A stretch of DNA of 9,032 nt from Clostridiales bacterium (GCA_018376855.1 JAHAAN010000073.1:1-9032); one strand, 5' to 3'; positions 1 to 7,189 are shown, numbered from the stretch's first letter. The notes: generated by a model not told the origin, from the sequence alone. Made by a program: numbers and translations.

Positions 1-2
1 TG

Positions 3-2513
3 GAGGGCACCTTTACCGCAACAGAAGCCGGCTGCTCGGTGTTGACGGGAGAGAAGGACGGAAAAAGCTATACGCTCCTGATTTCTGCCAAGAATACTTC
101 CGATAAAGACTATGTGCTGTACTACAACGATTTTACCGGCGCGGATCCACTTTCAAGCTTGACTGCGCTCAAGGGCGGAACAAGCGGAATTTCCGTTGCG
201 GACGGCAAGCTGACGATCACTACAGCGGCAGAGCGCGTGCTGCTGCCGAAGTATCTGTCTTGCGTCGGCAATTACCGCATCGACGTGCAGTGTACGATCA
301 AGAACGCCAACGAGGCGACTCGCTGGGCTTCGGTGATGTATCGCATTCAAGATTATAACTTCCCATATTATCAAATGGCAGTACGCCAGGGCGCAACAGC
401 GGCAAACGGTGTGGAATTTGCAGTAAGAACACCCTCCGACGCTTGGGATGTGCGCTATAAAAGCGCCTTTTCGGAAAGCATTGACGCTTCCAAAACCTAT
501 ACCCTTACAGTAACGGCCTACGATAACATTGTAACAGAGAGCATTAACGGAACGGAGCTGATTGCATTAAGCGATGCGGAGGATTATTCCGCTGGCGCTA
601 TCGGCCTTCAGGTAAACGGCTGCGCGCTGGAGGTCAGCAGCATTAAGGTTTCTCTTCAGCAAAGCGCGCCTGCAATCAAGCCGGCGGAAGTAGAAACCAG
701 CGACGCGGTAGCCAATGTTCGCGTGCCGGAAAGCTATCTTTCCACTACGCCGGCAATCCTTTCGTATGTAGAAAGCAAGGAGGATTTGGAATCCATAGGG
801 CAGGACTCGCCTTCTAACGCAGTTTTTACTATAAACGATGATTTGAACGCAGTTGCTCCCAATGGGAGCGTCATAACGGATTTTGACGGTGCGATCAAAG
901 CGCTGGACGGAAAAATCATTCCGTGCTTTGTGGTGGAAACTGAAGCCTGCGCGGAAAAGCTGGCTGCCAAGCTGAAGGAAAATAAGATCAAAGACGTTTG
1001 CATTTTCTCCAAAAATGCAGAGGCCGTCACTAAAGCACGCAAAAAATACAGCATGGTCCGCGGCGGCGTGATCTTTGATTCGGTAGAAGCAACGCCGGAA
1101 GCATGGCTCGCAGTTCGCGGCACGGTCAATGCAACCGGTTCGCACATTGCGATCCTGCCGGCGGAGGCGGTTACAAAGGAAGCGGTTGATTACCTGCAAA
1201 AGCGGCTGATCACCGTATGGGCCGCCGCTCCCGCGCAGGAGAGCGAAGCAGCCGCAATGGAACTGATCCTTTCCGGCGCACACGGAATCTTAACGCGCAA
1301 TCGAAGAACAGTGGAAGCTTGCTTCACGAAATATTTTCCGGAGGACGGCTATTCCTTCACCCGCCAGATCCTTATCATCGGTCATCGCGGCGTTCCTTCG
1401 CTGATGCCGGAAAACACGGTGGAAGGCTCGCAGAAGGCTTATGAGCGGGGCGCCGATATTGTGGAAAACGACGTTCAACTGACTGCGGACGGCGTAGCGG
1501 TCGTAATGCACGACGGCACGATTGACCGCGTAACGAACGGAACCGGTCAAATAGCAAAAATGACGTATGAAGAGCTTCAGCAATATGTAATCAATACGCA
1601 TTCGGCTTATAAAGATATCAAGATCCCAACGCTGGAGGACTATTTTAAAGCCTTTAAAGGCAACGGAAAGCAAATCTTTATCGAGATCAAAGAGGCTGCC
1701 GCCAAGACCGCCATTGAAACTGCGCGGCTGATTCGCAAGTATGACATGGCGGATCAAGTTTCGATCATTTCCTTTCATCCTTCCGCATTGAAAAAGCTGC
1801 ATTCGGAATACCCCGAAATTTCCGTGGGTTATTTGTGCGGAGGGCTGACAACAACGGCCTCGCAGGCTTTAAAGGATCTGGAGAAGGTTTTAAGCGCGGT
1901 GCAGAGCAACGGCTCCACCTTTAACCAAAGCCTTGACGGCTTGACGCCTGCCTTTGTTGCGCAGGCCTCCTATCGCGGAATTACGATTTGGCCGTGGACC
2001 TTTGGGGATAATCTCGCCGCGTTTGCCAACTGCTACTTAATGGGCTTGAACGGGCTAACAACAAACAATTCGCAGATGGCGTCCAATATGATCAAATCTG
2101 TCGTCTGCAAAACAGAAAAGAGAACGCTCAAACCGGGCGAGCAGGTCTCGCTGGATTTCTCATCCGTAACCTATACCGATAAAGAGACGGCATTGGGAAG
2201 CGAAGCCAAGCTTGTGTTTTTACAGGGTGAAGATATTGCGACCGTGGAAGGAAACACTATAACCGTAACCGGAGAAGGCGAAGTAAAGGTATTCTGCCGC
2301 GTTGCTTCCACACTGAACAGAAAAACGGTTTATAACTACTCGCCTGTGATCACACTGACCGTACAAAACGAACAGGCTGGTCCGTCCGGAACACCCGGAA
2401 CCACGGAAAATCCCGAAGCCGGTTTCCCCGAATGGGCGATCATTGTCATCGGCGTTACAGCGATTGCAGCCATAACGGGCGTTATCATTGCCGTTATCAA
2501 TAAGAAAAAATAA
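3..2513 (+). CDS. Membrane-anchored surface glycerophosphodiester phosphodiesterase, multidomain, 5'-partial
   Basis: The reading frame is open to the left window edge, so the true start and any signal peptide lie outside; residue numbers count from the GTG at 39. Residues about 30-207 form a beta-rich LamG/DUF1080-like sandwich (putative glycan binding). Residues about 236-435 form a degenerate GDPD-like barrel. Residues about 443-690 form a complete GDPD barrel with H449-R450-G, PENT at 457-460, E476-x-D478, H491 and E549-x-K551, the expected metal and catalytic positions of the family. An Ig-like beta domain (about 693-785), a Gly/Pro/Thr linker, one hydrophobic helix (about 799-820) and an NKKK tail follow. 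GDPDs hydrolyse glycerophosphodiesters to glycerol 3-phosphate and an alcohol. The layout suggests an extracellular enzyme held by its C-terminus; no LPXTG motif is visible. The true substrate (deacylated lipid head groups or polyol-phosphate polymers) cannot be read from the sequence. The gene ends at a bidirectional terminator. Confidence 0.9.
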   Translation, partial: EGTFTATEAGCSVLTGEKDGKSYTLLISAKNTSDKDYVLYYNDFTGADPLSSLTALKGGTSGISVADGKLTITTAAERVLLPKYLSCVGNYRIDVQCTIKNANEATRWASVMYRIQDYNFPYYQMAVRQGATAANGVEFAVRTPSDAWDVRYKSAFSESIDASKTYTLTVTAYDNIVTESINGTELIALSDAEDYSAGAIGLQVNGCALEVSSIKVSLQQSAPAIKPAEVETSDAVANVRVPESYLSTTPAILSYVESKEDLESIGQDSPSNAVFTINDDLNAVAPNGSVITDFDGAIKALDGKIIPCFVVETEACAEKLAAKLKENKIKDVCIFSKNAEAVTKARKKYSMVRGGVIFDSVEATPEAWLAVRGTVNATGSHIAILPAEAVTKEAVDYLQKRLITVWAAAPAQESEAAAMELILSGAHGILTRNRRTVEACFTKYFPEDGYSFTRQILIIGHRGVPSLMPENTVEGSQKAYERGADIVENDVQLTADGVAVVMHDGTIDRVTNGTGQIAKMTYEELQQYVINTHSAYKDIKIPTLEDYFKAFKGNGKQIFIEIKEAAAKTAIETARLIRKYDMADQVSIISFHPSALKKLHSEYPEISVGYLCGGLTTTASQALKDLEKVLSAVQSNGSTFNQSLDGLTPAFVAQASYRGITIWPWTFGDNLAAFANCYLMGLNGLTTNNSQMASNMIKSVVCKTEKRTLKPGEQVSLDFSSVTYTDKETALGSEAKLVFLQGEDIATVEGNTITVTGEGEVKVFCRVASTLNRKTVYNYSPVITLTVQNEQAGPSGTPGTTENPEAGFPEWAIIVIGVTAIAAITGVIIAVINKKK

Positions 2514-2525
2514 GAAAGTTATAAG

Positions 2526-2561
2526 AAAAAGAACTGCATTTTTACAGATGCAGTTCTTTTT
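2526..2561. terminator. Bidirectional intrinsic terminator between the GDPD gene and melA
   Basis: A perfect 14-bp stem (2526-2539 with 2548-2561) has an 8-nt loop. Its outer 5 bp are A:T, so the RNA ends in a U run in either direction (2557-2562 on the plus strand; 2526-2530 read as U on the minus strand). It lies 12 nt after the GDPD stop and 13 nt past the melA stop, which suits two convergent genes. Confidence 0.9.
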
Positions 2562-2574
2562 TGTATAAGCAGGA

Positions 2575-3882
2575 TCAGTGATATTCCGGCATCCAGCCTT
2601 TGTGCGCCTCAAATAGATCGTTGCACATAGAAACAATATCGTCTAACGAAAGCTCTGCGGCGGTGTGCGGATCAAGCGCGGCAGCCATATAAACATCCTC
2701 TTTGCGCAGCGATTCGGCCGCCTGAATGGTCAGCAGCTGCGGGTTAATATTGGTACGGTTAATTGCAGCGCACTGTTCCGGCAGATCACCCACAAAGCAG
2801 GGATTTAAACCGTTGCGGTCTACCATGACCGGCACCTCTACGCAGGCGTTCTGCGGCAGATTTGTAATTAAGCCGGTGTTGAGCACGTTTCCGTGAATGC
2901 GGTAGGGTTCGTCCGTCAATATGGCTTTTATGATATACGAAGCAAATTCATGCGTTTTTTGGTGTTCAATATGAGGATTATTTACTAAGCTATCGCTCGT
3001 ATCGTTCCACCATTTAATTTGTGCAATACAACGGCGCGGATACTCGTCAAGCGGAATTTTAAAGCGGTCAATAAGCTCCGGATAGCGCTCTTTAATAAAC
3101 CACGGAGTATACTCGGAGGTATGTTCACTGGATTCTGTTATATAATAACCAAAGCGTTTCATTATTTCCAGGCGGACAAGATCGTTGCCGTCCTTATTAT
3201 AATCCGGCGAGCAGGCGCGGCGTTTGATTTCCGGGTAAAGGTCGTTGCCTGCAAGATCTGTAATCTTAAGCAGCCACGCCTGGTGATTGATGCCTGCAAT
3301 TTCCCATCGGCAGTTGTTTTCGTATTCATTCATACCTACAACATTTAAAAGTCCGTTTGCGCAGACTTGAACCGAATGGCACAGACCGACGGTTTTAATG
3401 CGGGTATAACGCTGCAAATAGCCTGTGAGCATAGCCATAGGGTTAGTGTAGTTCAGCAGCAGGGCGTTGGGACAAAGGCGCTCCATGTCGTTGGCATAAT
3501 CCTTCATAACCGGAATCGTGCGCAGGGCGCGGAAAATTCCGCCGATGCCGAGCGTATCTGCGATCGTTTGGCGCAGGCCGTATTTTTTGGGGATTTCAAA
3601 ATCAGTGATCGTACAAGGGTCATAGCCGCCTACCTGCACGGCGTTGACTACAAAGTCAGCCCCTGTAAAGGCCTCGGTGCGATCCAGTGTGCGCGTGATG
3701 TGCGCCTTTCCGTTCGCAGTTGTGTTAATGTTGTTGAGCAGCTGATATGATTCCTCCAACCGCTTGGGATCTATATCAAACAGGCATACGTCGAATGCTC
3801 CCAGCTCGGGGGTGAGAATACAGTCCCCGATCACATTCTTTACAAATACAGTGCTTCCTGCACCGATAAAAGTTATTTTCAT
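2575..3882 (-). CDS. melA: Alpha-galactosidase, glycoside hydrolase family 4 (MelA)
   Basis: The 435-residue product closely resembles E. coli MelA along its whole length. GH4 enzymes use NAD+ and a divalent metal (usually Mn2+) in an oxidation-elimination-reduction mechanism and release galactose from melibiose-type sugars in the cytoplasm. Visible signatures are the Rossmann nucleotide motif GAGST (7-11), the GGYDPC and TDFE segments (about 85-95), NYTNPM (144-149), the metal cysteine C168 in LCHSVQ and histidine H200 in GINH; CHSV is, from memory, the tetrapeptide linked to alpha-galactosidases within GH4. The ATG at 3882 is preferred over the ATG 54 nt upstream because homologues begin with the MKITFIGAG strand and AAGGAAGG sits just in front. 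It appears to be a single-gene unit, divergent from an AraC regulator and ending at the shared terminator. No sugar transporter is visible. A GH4 relative such as an alpha-galacturonidase is a less likely alternative. Confidence 0.94.
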   Translation of the reverse strand: MKITFIGAGSTVFVKNVIGDCILTPELGAFDVCLFDIDPKRLEESYQLLNNINTTANGKAHITRTLDRTEAFTGADFVVNAVQVGGYDPCTITDFEIPKKYGLRQTIADTLGIGGIFRALRTIPVMKDYANDMERLCPNALLLNYTNPMAMLTGYLQRYTRIKTVGLCHSVQVCANGLLNVVGMNEYENNCRWEIAGINHQAWLLKITDLAGNDLYPEIKRRACSPDYNKDGNDLVRLEIMKRFGYYITESSEHTSEYTPWFIKERYPELIDRFKIPLDEYPRRCIAQIKWWNDTSDSLVNNPHIEHQKTHEFASYIIKAILTDEPYRIHGNVLNTGLITNLPQNACVEVPVMVDRNGLNPCFVGDLPEQCAAINRTNINPQLLTIQAAESLRKEDVYMAAALDPHTAAELSLDDIVSMCNDLFEAHKGWMPEYH

Positions 3883-3915
3883 CAACAGATCCTTCCTTTC
3901 AAAACTTATGCTTAC

Positions 3916-3944
3916 ATTATAATGGGTTTTGGCCAAAAGAAAAG
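3916..3944 (-). promoter_or_regulatory. melA promoter (consensus -10, weak -35)
   Basis: On the minus strand, TATAAT occupies 3921-3916. At 17-bp spacing the -35 position (3944-3939) reads CTTTTC, far from TTGACA. A perfect -10 with a poor -35 is typical of a promoter that needs an activator, in line with the divergent AraC-family gene. The resulting leader is about 27 nt and carries the AAGGAAGG ribosome binding site. The motifs are read directly; activator dependence is inferred. Confidence 0.6.
3927..3938. promoter_or_regulatory. 12-bp perfect palindrome in the melA promoter
   Basis: TTTTGGCCAAAA is a perfect palindrome in the spacer between the melA -10 and -35 positions. The position suits a repressor operator, perhaps for a second regulator besides the AraC protein (for example a catabolite or LacI-type repressor). 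No matching regulator is encoded in the window, so the function is a guess. Confidence 0.4.
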
Positions 3945-3952
3945 AGAGTATG

Positions 3953-3978
3953 GTTGCAGAAACTTGATTTTATGTTGC
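3953..3978. promoter_or_regulatory. Candidate AraC-type tandem binding sites
   Basis: GTTGC occurs at 3953-3957 and 3974-3978, exactly 21 bp (two helical turns) apart in the same orientation, in contexts TATGGTTGC and TTATGTTGC. AraC-family proteins with two helix-turn-helix motifs often bind such direct repeats. The pair lies just upstream of the melA -35 position and flanks the -35 of the regulator's own promoter, so one binding event could activate melA and repress the regulator. Confidence 0.4.
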
Positions 3979-3992
3979 CAATATGATATACT
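3964..3992 (+). promoter_or_regulatory. Promoter of the AraC-family gene (extended -10)
   Basis: TTGATT (3964-3969) and TATACT (3987-3992) are separated by 17 bp, and TGA directly before the -10 gives the extended -10 TG. The predicted start near 3999 leaves about 20 nt of leader, with the GGAG ribosome binding site at 4006-4009. Confidence 0.7.
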
Positions 3993-4019
3993 AAAGCTTG
4001 AAAACGGAGCGTGGCAAAA

Positions 4020-4829
4020 ATGAAAAAAGTTGAAATAGAAGAGTTTTGGCCTGAGAACAGCAGCCTGAGCTTCTATCATGCAGGCTGGGAGATATGCGAG
4101 CCGGGGCACAGCTACGGCCCCGCAGTGAGGGATCATTATTTAATTCATATTGTTTACCGCGGAAAAGGCGTTTTTCAAACAAAGGAAGCAACCTTTCAGC
4201 TTCACGGAGGGCAGGCTTTTTTGATCGCGCCAAGCCAGCTTACTGTATATACGGCCGATAAGCAGGAACCGTGGGAATACGGATGGATCGGCTTTCATGG
4301 CGGAGAGAGCGAGCGCATTCCCGAACAGCTGGGGTTTTCGCGGAAACTTCCTATTATATCGGTTCAAGATACGATACAGGTGCAGCGCTGCGTTCGGGAG
4401 CTTACCGTATTTAACGAAGAACGAAGAAATCCCTTTGCGAGCAAAGCAAAAATCTATGAACTGTTTTCGTTGCTGACAGAAAAAGAGGATATGATCACCA
4501 ATGAGGAGCTGGTAAAAGCGGCGGAAGAGTATTTCCGCAGGAATTATTCCAATACAACATGCAGAATCACAGAAGCAGCGAAATATTTAGGGGTAGATCG
4601 CAGCCAGCTGTTTCGGCTGTTTAAAAAGTACAGAGGAATTGCACCGCAGCAATGTCTTCTTCAAATTCGGATGCAACAGGCGGAAGCTCTTTTAAAAAAT
4701 TCGAATCTTACAGTAACGGAAATTCTGTATTCATGCGGCTTTTCGGATGCGTGTCATTTTTCCAGAAGCTTTCTAAAGCATACGGGGCTGTCGCCACGCG
4801 AATATCGGCGGCAGGCACAAAACCAATAG
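4020..4829 (+). CDS. AraC-family transcriptional regulator with N-terminal cupin domain, probable melA activator
   Basis: The 269-residue product has the two-part layout of AraC/MsmR/RafR-type sugar regulators. An N-terminal cupin-like sensing domain (about 15-130) carries the pattern YLIHIVYRGKG...GQAFLIAP...W.YGWIGFHG. The C-terminal domain (about 165-265) has two helix-turn-helix motifs: ITEAAKYLGVDRSQLFRLFKKY, then ILYSCGFSDACHFSRSFLK, closing with the family signature TGLSPREYRR. Such proteins bind an effector sugar and activate adjacent catabolic genes; divergence from melA points to an alpha-galactoside or galactose effector (inference). The ATG at 4020 is chosen over the in-frame GTG at 4011 because GGAG at 4006-4009 lies 10 nt from the ATG but only 1 nt from the GTG. 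No U-rich terminator follows; a GC-rich palindromic element begins 2 nt after the stop. Confidence 0.9.
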   Translation: MKKVEIEEFWPENSSLSFYHAGWEICEPGHSYGPAVRDHYLIHIVYRGKGVFQTKEATFQLHGGQAFLIAPSQLTVYTADKQEPWEYGWIGFHGGESERIPEQLGFSRKLPIISVQDTIQVQRCVRELTVFNEERRNPFASKAKIYELFSLLTEKEDMITNEELVKAAEEYFRRNYSNTTCRITEAAKYLGVDRSQLFRLFKKYRGIAPQQCLLQIRMQQAEALLKNSNLTVTEILYSCGFSDACHFSRSFLKHTGLSPREYRRQAQNQ

Positions 4830-4831
4830 CG

Positions 4832-4927
4832 GCAAGCAGGGCGCGAGGCGCACGCACCGGCAGCCTCCTGCGGAGGCATGCCGGCGGCCCCATTCAGGGG
4901 CGGCGCCACTCCGCGCCTGCTGATTGC
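4832..4927. repeat. GC-rich branched palindromic element between convergent genes
   Basis: This is a compact self-complementary block. An interrupted outer stem pairs GCAA (4832-4835) with TTGC (4924-4927), GCAGG (4836-4840) with CCTGC (4916-4920), CGCG (4842-4845) with 4912-4915, and GGCGC (4847-4851) with GCGCC (4903-4907). It encloses two hairpins: 4857-4868 with 4872-4884 (12 bp, one bulge, loop TGC) and 4887-4891 with 4897-4901 (5 bp, loop ATTCA). It is markedly more GC-rich than the flanks and lacks a U run, so it is not a standard terminator. It could be an intergenic palindromic repeat of the REP/MITE kind, a structured RNA, or a factor-dependent termination signal for both convergent genes. 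Confidence 0.55.
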
Positions 4928-4981
4928 TCCGCAGAACATCCGTAAAATCAAAGCCGCATAACGGATAAAGCACTTATTTAT

Positions 4982-6877
4982 TTACGCTTGCTCGGAAAGA
5001 ATCTCCCACCGTTCGTAAAGCGCAGCAAGCTTTTGCTCGGCACTTTTATATTCCTGCTGCAAAGCAAGCATGGCGGAGGCGTCGGAATAGGTGGCCTGAT
5101 CTGCAAAGCGTTCCTGCATGGCGGCGATCTCTTCCTCGGTACGCTCAATTTCACGCTCCGTTTCGCGCAGCGCCTGCGCCTTCGCTTTTGCCTCCGTTCG
5201 GGACTGCCGCTCTTTTGCCCGCAGCTTCGCTTCGGCGGTTTTAGTTATGGCCGGCGCGCTGTTTTCTTCCGCTCGGGGCGCGGAAGCCTCCCGGTAAGCG
5301 TCGTAATTGCCCTCGTAGCAGGTAAGCGCGCCGTCCTTCAGCTCCCATACGGCGTCGGCTGTTCGGTTAATGAAATAACGGTCATGCGAAATAACAAAAA
5401 ACGTTCCTTCAAAGCGGCTTAACGCATCTTCAAGAATCTCGCGGGAATCCATGTCCAGATGGTTGGTCGGCTCGTCCAGCAGCAGAAAATTATAACCGCC
5501 CAAAGAAAGCTTGCACAGAGAAACGCGCGCTTTTTCTCCGCCGCTGAGCAGGGCGATCGGCTTAAAAACCTCTTCGCCCTTGAACAGCATGGAAGCGGCT
5601 GTGTTGCGGATCTGCGTTTGCGAGAGGCGGCGATCAGCCAGCCAGATCTCATCCATTACGGAATTCTTAGGGTCAAGCCCCTCCTGCTGCTGCGCATAAT
5701 AGCCTGCATCTACCTGCGCTCCCCATTTTAAAGCGCCTGTGTCGGGCGCTTCCAAATTCAGCAGCAGCTTGAACAGCGTGGTTTTTCCCGCTCCGTTAGG
5801 GCCGATCAGCGCGATCCGCTGCCCGGAACGAATGGAAAAGCTCAAGCCGCAAAACAGTGTTTTTTCCCCATAGCGTTTGGAGAGATCAGAAGCCGTAAGC
5901 ACCTCAGTGCCGCTTCTGCGCGCAGGCGAGAAGGCAAGGCGCATGTTCTCCGTTTGCTCGGGTGCCTCCACACGTTCCATGCGCTCCAACGCCTTTTCTC
6001 TGCTTTCGGCGGCCCGAATGCTTTTTTCACGGTTAAAGGAGCGATACCGCTGAATAATTTCCTCCTGCCGCGCGATCTCCTTTTGCTGTTCGTCGTAGGT
6101 TTTCTGTTCTATGCGCTTTTGCTCCGCGCGCTTTTGCCTATAGGCAGTATAGTTCCCTTTGTAGCTGTATAAATGTCCGTTTTCGATTTCTGCGATTTGT
6201 GTGCAGAGCTTATCGAGCAAATAACGGTCGTGGGAAATAATGATAATAGTGCTTTTGCTTGCGCAGAGAAAATCCGTAAGCCATTGCACAGCCGAAAGAT
6301 CAAGATGATTGGTCGGCTCGTCCAGCATGAGAATATCGTGGTTTTCCAGCAGCAGGCGCGCAATGGAAAGGCGCGTGCGCTCTCCGCCGGAAAGCGTGTC
6401 GGCCGGCCGGTTAAAATAAGCGTCCCCCAAGCCAAGCCCGCGCAGCACGCCGGTTGCCCTGCTTTGCACGCTGTAGCCGTCCGCCTGCTCATAACGGTCG
6501 CGCAGCGCGCTGTAACGGTCTGAAAGGGTTTCGTAATCCTCATGGCTTTGCGCCATCTGCTCCTCCATACGGCGCAGCTCGTTTTCCATTTCAAATATGG
6601 GCGCAAAAACATCCAAAACTTCCTCCAGCACAGTGCGCGAACCGCACGGCTGCTGCATTTGCGCCAAATATCCCACCGAAACGCCTTTTGCTGTGGTAAT
6701 ACTGCCCGATTCAATCGGCTGCCGGCCTAAAATGGCTTTGAACAGAGTGGTCTTGCCTGCGCCGTTGGCTCCGATCAAGCCCAGACGCTCTCCCTCTCCC
6801 ACGGAAATCGAGATATTTTCAAGAAGCGTTTCCGCCCCGAAAGCAATTTTCACTTGTTTAAGATCCAGAACGATCAA
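4982..6877 (-). CDS. ABC-F family ATPase (YdiF/Uup-like), ribosome-associated translation factor
   Basis: About 631 residues with two ABC domains in one chain and no membrane segments, as in the ABC-F family. The first ATPase has GANGAGKTT, signature LSGGERTR, Walker B ILMLDEPTNHLD and switch ISHDRY. The second has GPNGAGKTT, LSGGEKAR, FLLLDEPTNHLD and ISHDRY. An arm of about 50 charged residues is inserted in the first domain, a long charged linker (about 240-315) joins the two, and the last 90 residues form a Glu/Lys/Ala-rich coiled coil as in Uup/YdiF. Family members bind the ribosomal E site and ease stalled or difficult translation. No feature marks it as an antibiotic-resistance ABC-F. 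The TTG at 6877 is preferred (AAGGA 11 nt away, protein starting MIVLDLKQ). A GTG at 6886 would be only 2 nt from that site. No clear terminator follows. Confidence 0.93.
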   Translation of the reverse strand: MIVLDLKQVKIAFGAETLLENISISVGEGERLGLIGANGAGKTTLFKAILGRQPIESGSITTAKGVSVGYLAQMQQPCGSRTVLEEVLDVFAPIFEMENELRRMEEQMAQSHEDYETLSDRYSALRDRYEQADGYSVQSRATGVLRGLGLGDAYFNRPADTLSGGERTRLSIARLLLENHDILMLDEPTNHLDLSAVQWLTDFLCASKSTIIIISHDRYLLDKLCTQIAEIENGHLYSYKGNYTAYRQKRAEQKRIEQKTYDEQQKEIARQEEIIQRYRSFNREKSIRAAESREKALERMERVEAPEQTENMRLAFSPARRSGTEVLTASDLSKRYGEKTLFCGLSFSIRSGQRIALIGPNGAGKTTLFKLLLNLEAPDTGALKWGAQVDAGYYAQQQEGLDPKNSVMDEIWLADRRLSQTQIRNTAASMLFKGEEVFKPIALLSGGEKARVSLCKLSLGGYNFLLLDEPTNHLDMDSREILEDALSRFEGTFFVISHDRYFINRTADAVWELKDGALTCYEGNYDAYREASAPRAEENSAPAITKTAEAKLRAKERQSRTEAKAKAQALRETEREIERTEEEIAAMQERFADQATYSDASAMLALQQEYKSAEQKLAALYERWEILSEQA

Positions 6878-6891
6878 AAAAATCACAGTCC

Positions 6892-6963
6892 TTATTCAGC
6901 CCGCAGTGCGGTTTTCCACATTGTACACGATAACGCCGCTTTTTTCAAGCGGAATAAAGGCAT
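6892..6963 (-). CDS. Possible 23-codon leader ORF upstream of the ABC-F gene
   Basis: GGAGG (6974-6970) lies 6 nt before an ATG at 6963, opening 23 codons (starting MPLFRLKK, Lys/Arg-rich) that end in TAA at 6892. That stop overlaps the AAGGA site used by the ABC-F gene. In RNA the GGAGG would lie in the 3' arm of a hairpin (CCCUUCG-UCA-CGGAGGG, 6985-6969), and two further hairpins (6952-6936 and 6911-6901) share complementary CCGC/GCGG arms that could pair alternately. Attenuated leader ORFs are known for some ABC-F resistance genes. An extended -10 (TGTTATAAT, 7033-7025) lies upstream but its -35 is poor. The same DNA in another frame may be a gene remnant, so this call is tentative. Confidence 0.25.
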   Translation of the reverse strand: MPLFRLKKAALSCTMWKTALRAE

Positions 6964-7000
6964 ATGCACCCTCCGTGACGAAGGGCTGTGCGCAAATCGC
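6896..7000 (-). pseudogene. Possible 3' remnant of a truncated gene upstream of the ABC-F gene
   Basis: A frame with no start codon in its upstream part runs from just after an in-frame stop (7003-7001) to TGA at 6896. It encodes 34 residues that read like real protein (PFVTEGAYAFIPLEKSG, then VIVYNVENRTAG), with codon choices like the ABC-F gene and an operon-like 18-nt gap before it. The base composition changes abruptly to AT-rich right at the upstream stop, as expected if an insertion or deletion removed the 5' part. I do not recognise the family. An open frame this short can arise by chance. Confidence 0.3.
6920..6948 (-). promoter_or_regulatory. Probable ABC-F promoter
   Basis: On the minus strand, TTGAAA (6948-6943) and TACAAT (6925-6920) are separated by exactly 17 bp. 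Initiation near 6913 would give a leader of about 35 nt with a small CCGC-ACT-GCGG hairpin and the AAGGA ribosome binding site (6893-6889). The promoter overlaps a possible upstream reading frame (6896-7000), so either the promoter is internal to a gene end or one of the two readings is chance. Confidence 0.5.
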
Positions 7001-7082
7001 TCATTTATGTTGCAATTTTAGAAAATTATAACAAAACCGTTGCTTTTACTATTGGCTTGCGATGTGGATTATAGATAATGCG

Positions 7083-7115
7083 AAAAATAAAAAACTACGG
7101 ATTTTTAATCCGTAG
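7083..7115 (-). terminator. Intrinsic terminator of the XRE transcript
   Basis: A perfect 9-bp stem CTACGGATT/AATCCGTAG (7095-7103 with 7107-7115) with loop TTT is followed, on the minus strand, by a T-rich tract (TTTTTTATTTTT, 7094-7083). It lies downstream of the XRE gene and of the broken abrB start, and would insulate the ABC-F region from the AT-rich island. Confidence 0.85.
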
Positions 7116-7152
7116 AATAAAGGGGATATGTTATGATTCATTTTGTATATCG

Positions 7153-7179
7153 TCAATCATTTCTAACGATATTTTTCAT
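7153..7179 (-). pseudogene. Remnant of an abrB-type gene start (MKNIV)
   Basis: An ATG at 7179 opens MKNIVRND and stops at once. Its first 18 nt match the start of the intact AbrB gene at 8970 at 16 of 18 positions. It sits 30 nt after the restored XRE stop (7210), just as the intact gene sits 40 nt after the other XRE stop (9011). The GGAGG site of the intact copy is missing here, since the gap is 10 nt shorter and diverges after GTAAC. A terminator follows within 40 nt. Position plus sequence make it the stub of a deleted paralogue rather than a functional peptide gene. Confidence 0.55.
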
Positions 7180-7189
7180 AAAATAATCT

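Noticed and set aside
567..1283. Long antisense frame of 238 residues opposite the GDPD gene
   Set aside because: It is an antisense shadow of a strongly supported gene, with Cys/Arg-rich sequence and no recognisable motif.
3883..3936. 54-nt N-terminal extension of melA (ATG at 3936)
   Set aside because: It would cover the consensus -10 at 3916-3921, lacks family similarity, and the ATG at 3882 has the ribosome binding site and starts at the conserved MKITFIGAG.
4930..4975. ATCCGT/ACGGAT inverted repeat as the ABC-F terminator
   Set aside because: The stem is only 6 bp with a long loop and no U run follows on the minus strand.
6109..6714. 201-residue frame on the minus strand within the ABC-F gene
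   Set aside because: It is an alternative frame of the ABC-F gene; its Trp/Cys/Arg-rich composition is not protein-like.
4982..6877. Antibiotic-resistance (ARE) ABC-F assignment
   Set aside because: The C-terminal coiled coil and overall layout match housekeeping YdiF/Uup-type proteins; no lineage-specific resistance feature could be seen. The leader ORF alone is not enough.
6597..7031. 144-residue plus-strand frame across the ABC-F start
   Set aside because: It is mostly the complement of the ABC-F N-terminus and its leader, with no ribosome binding site; it simply mirrors the open frame on the other strand.
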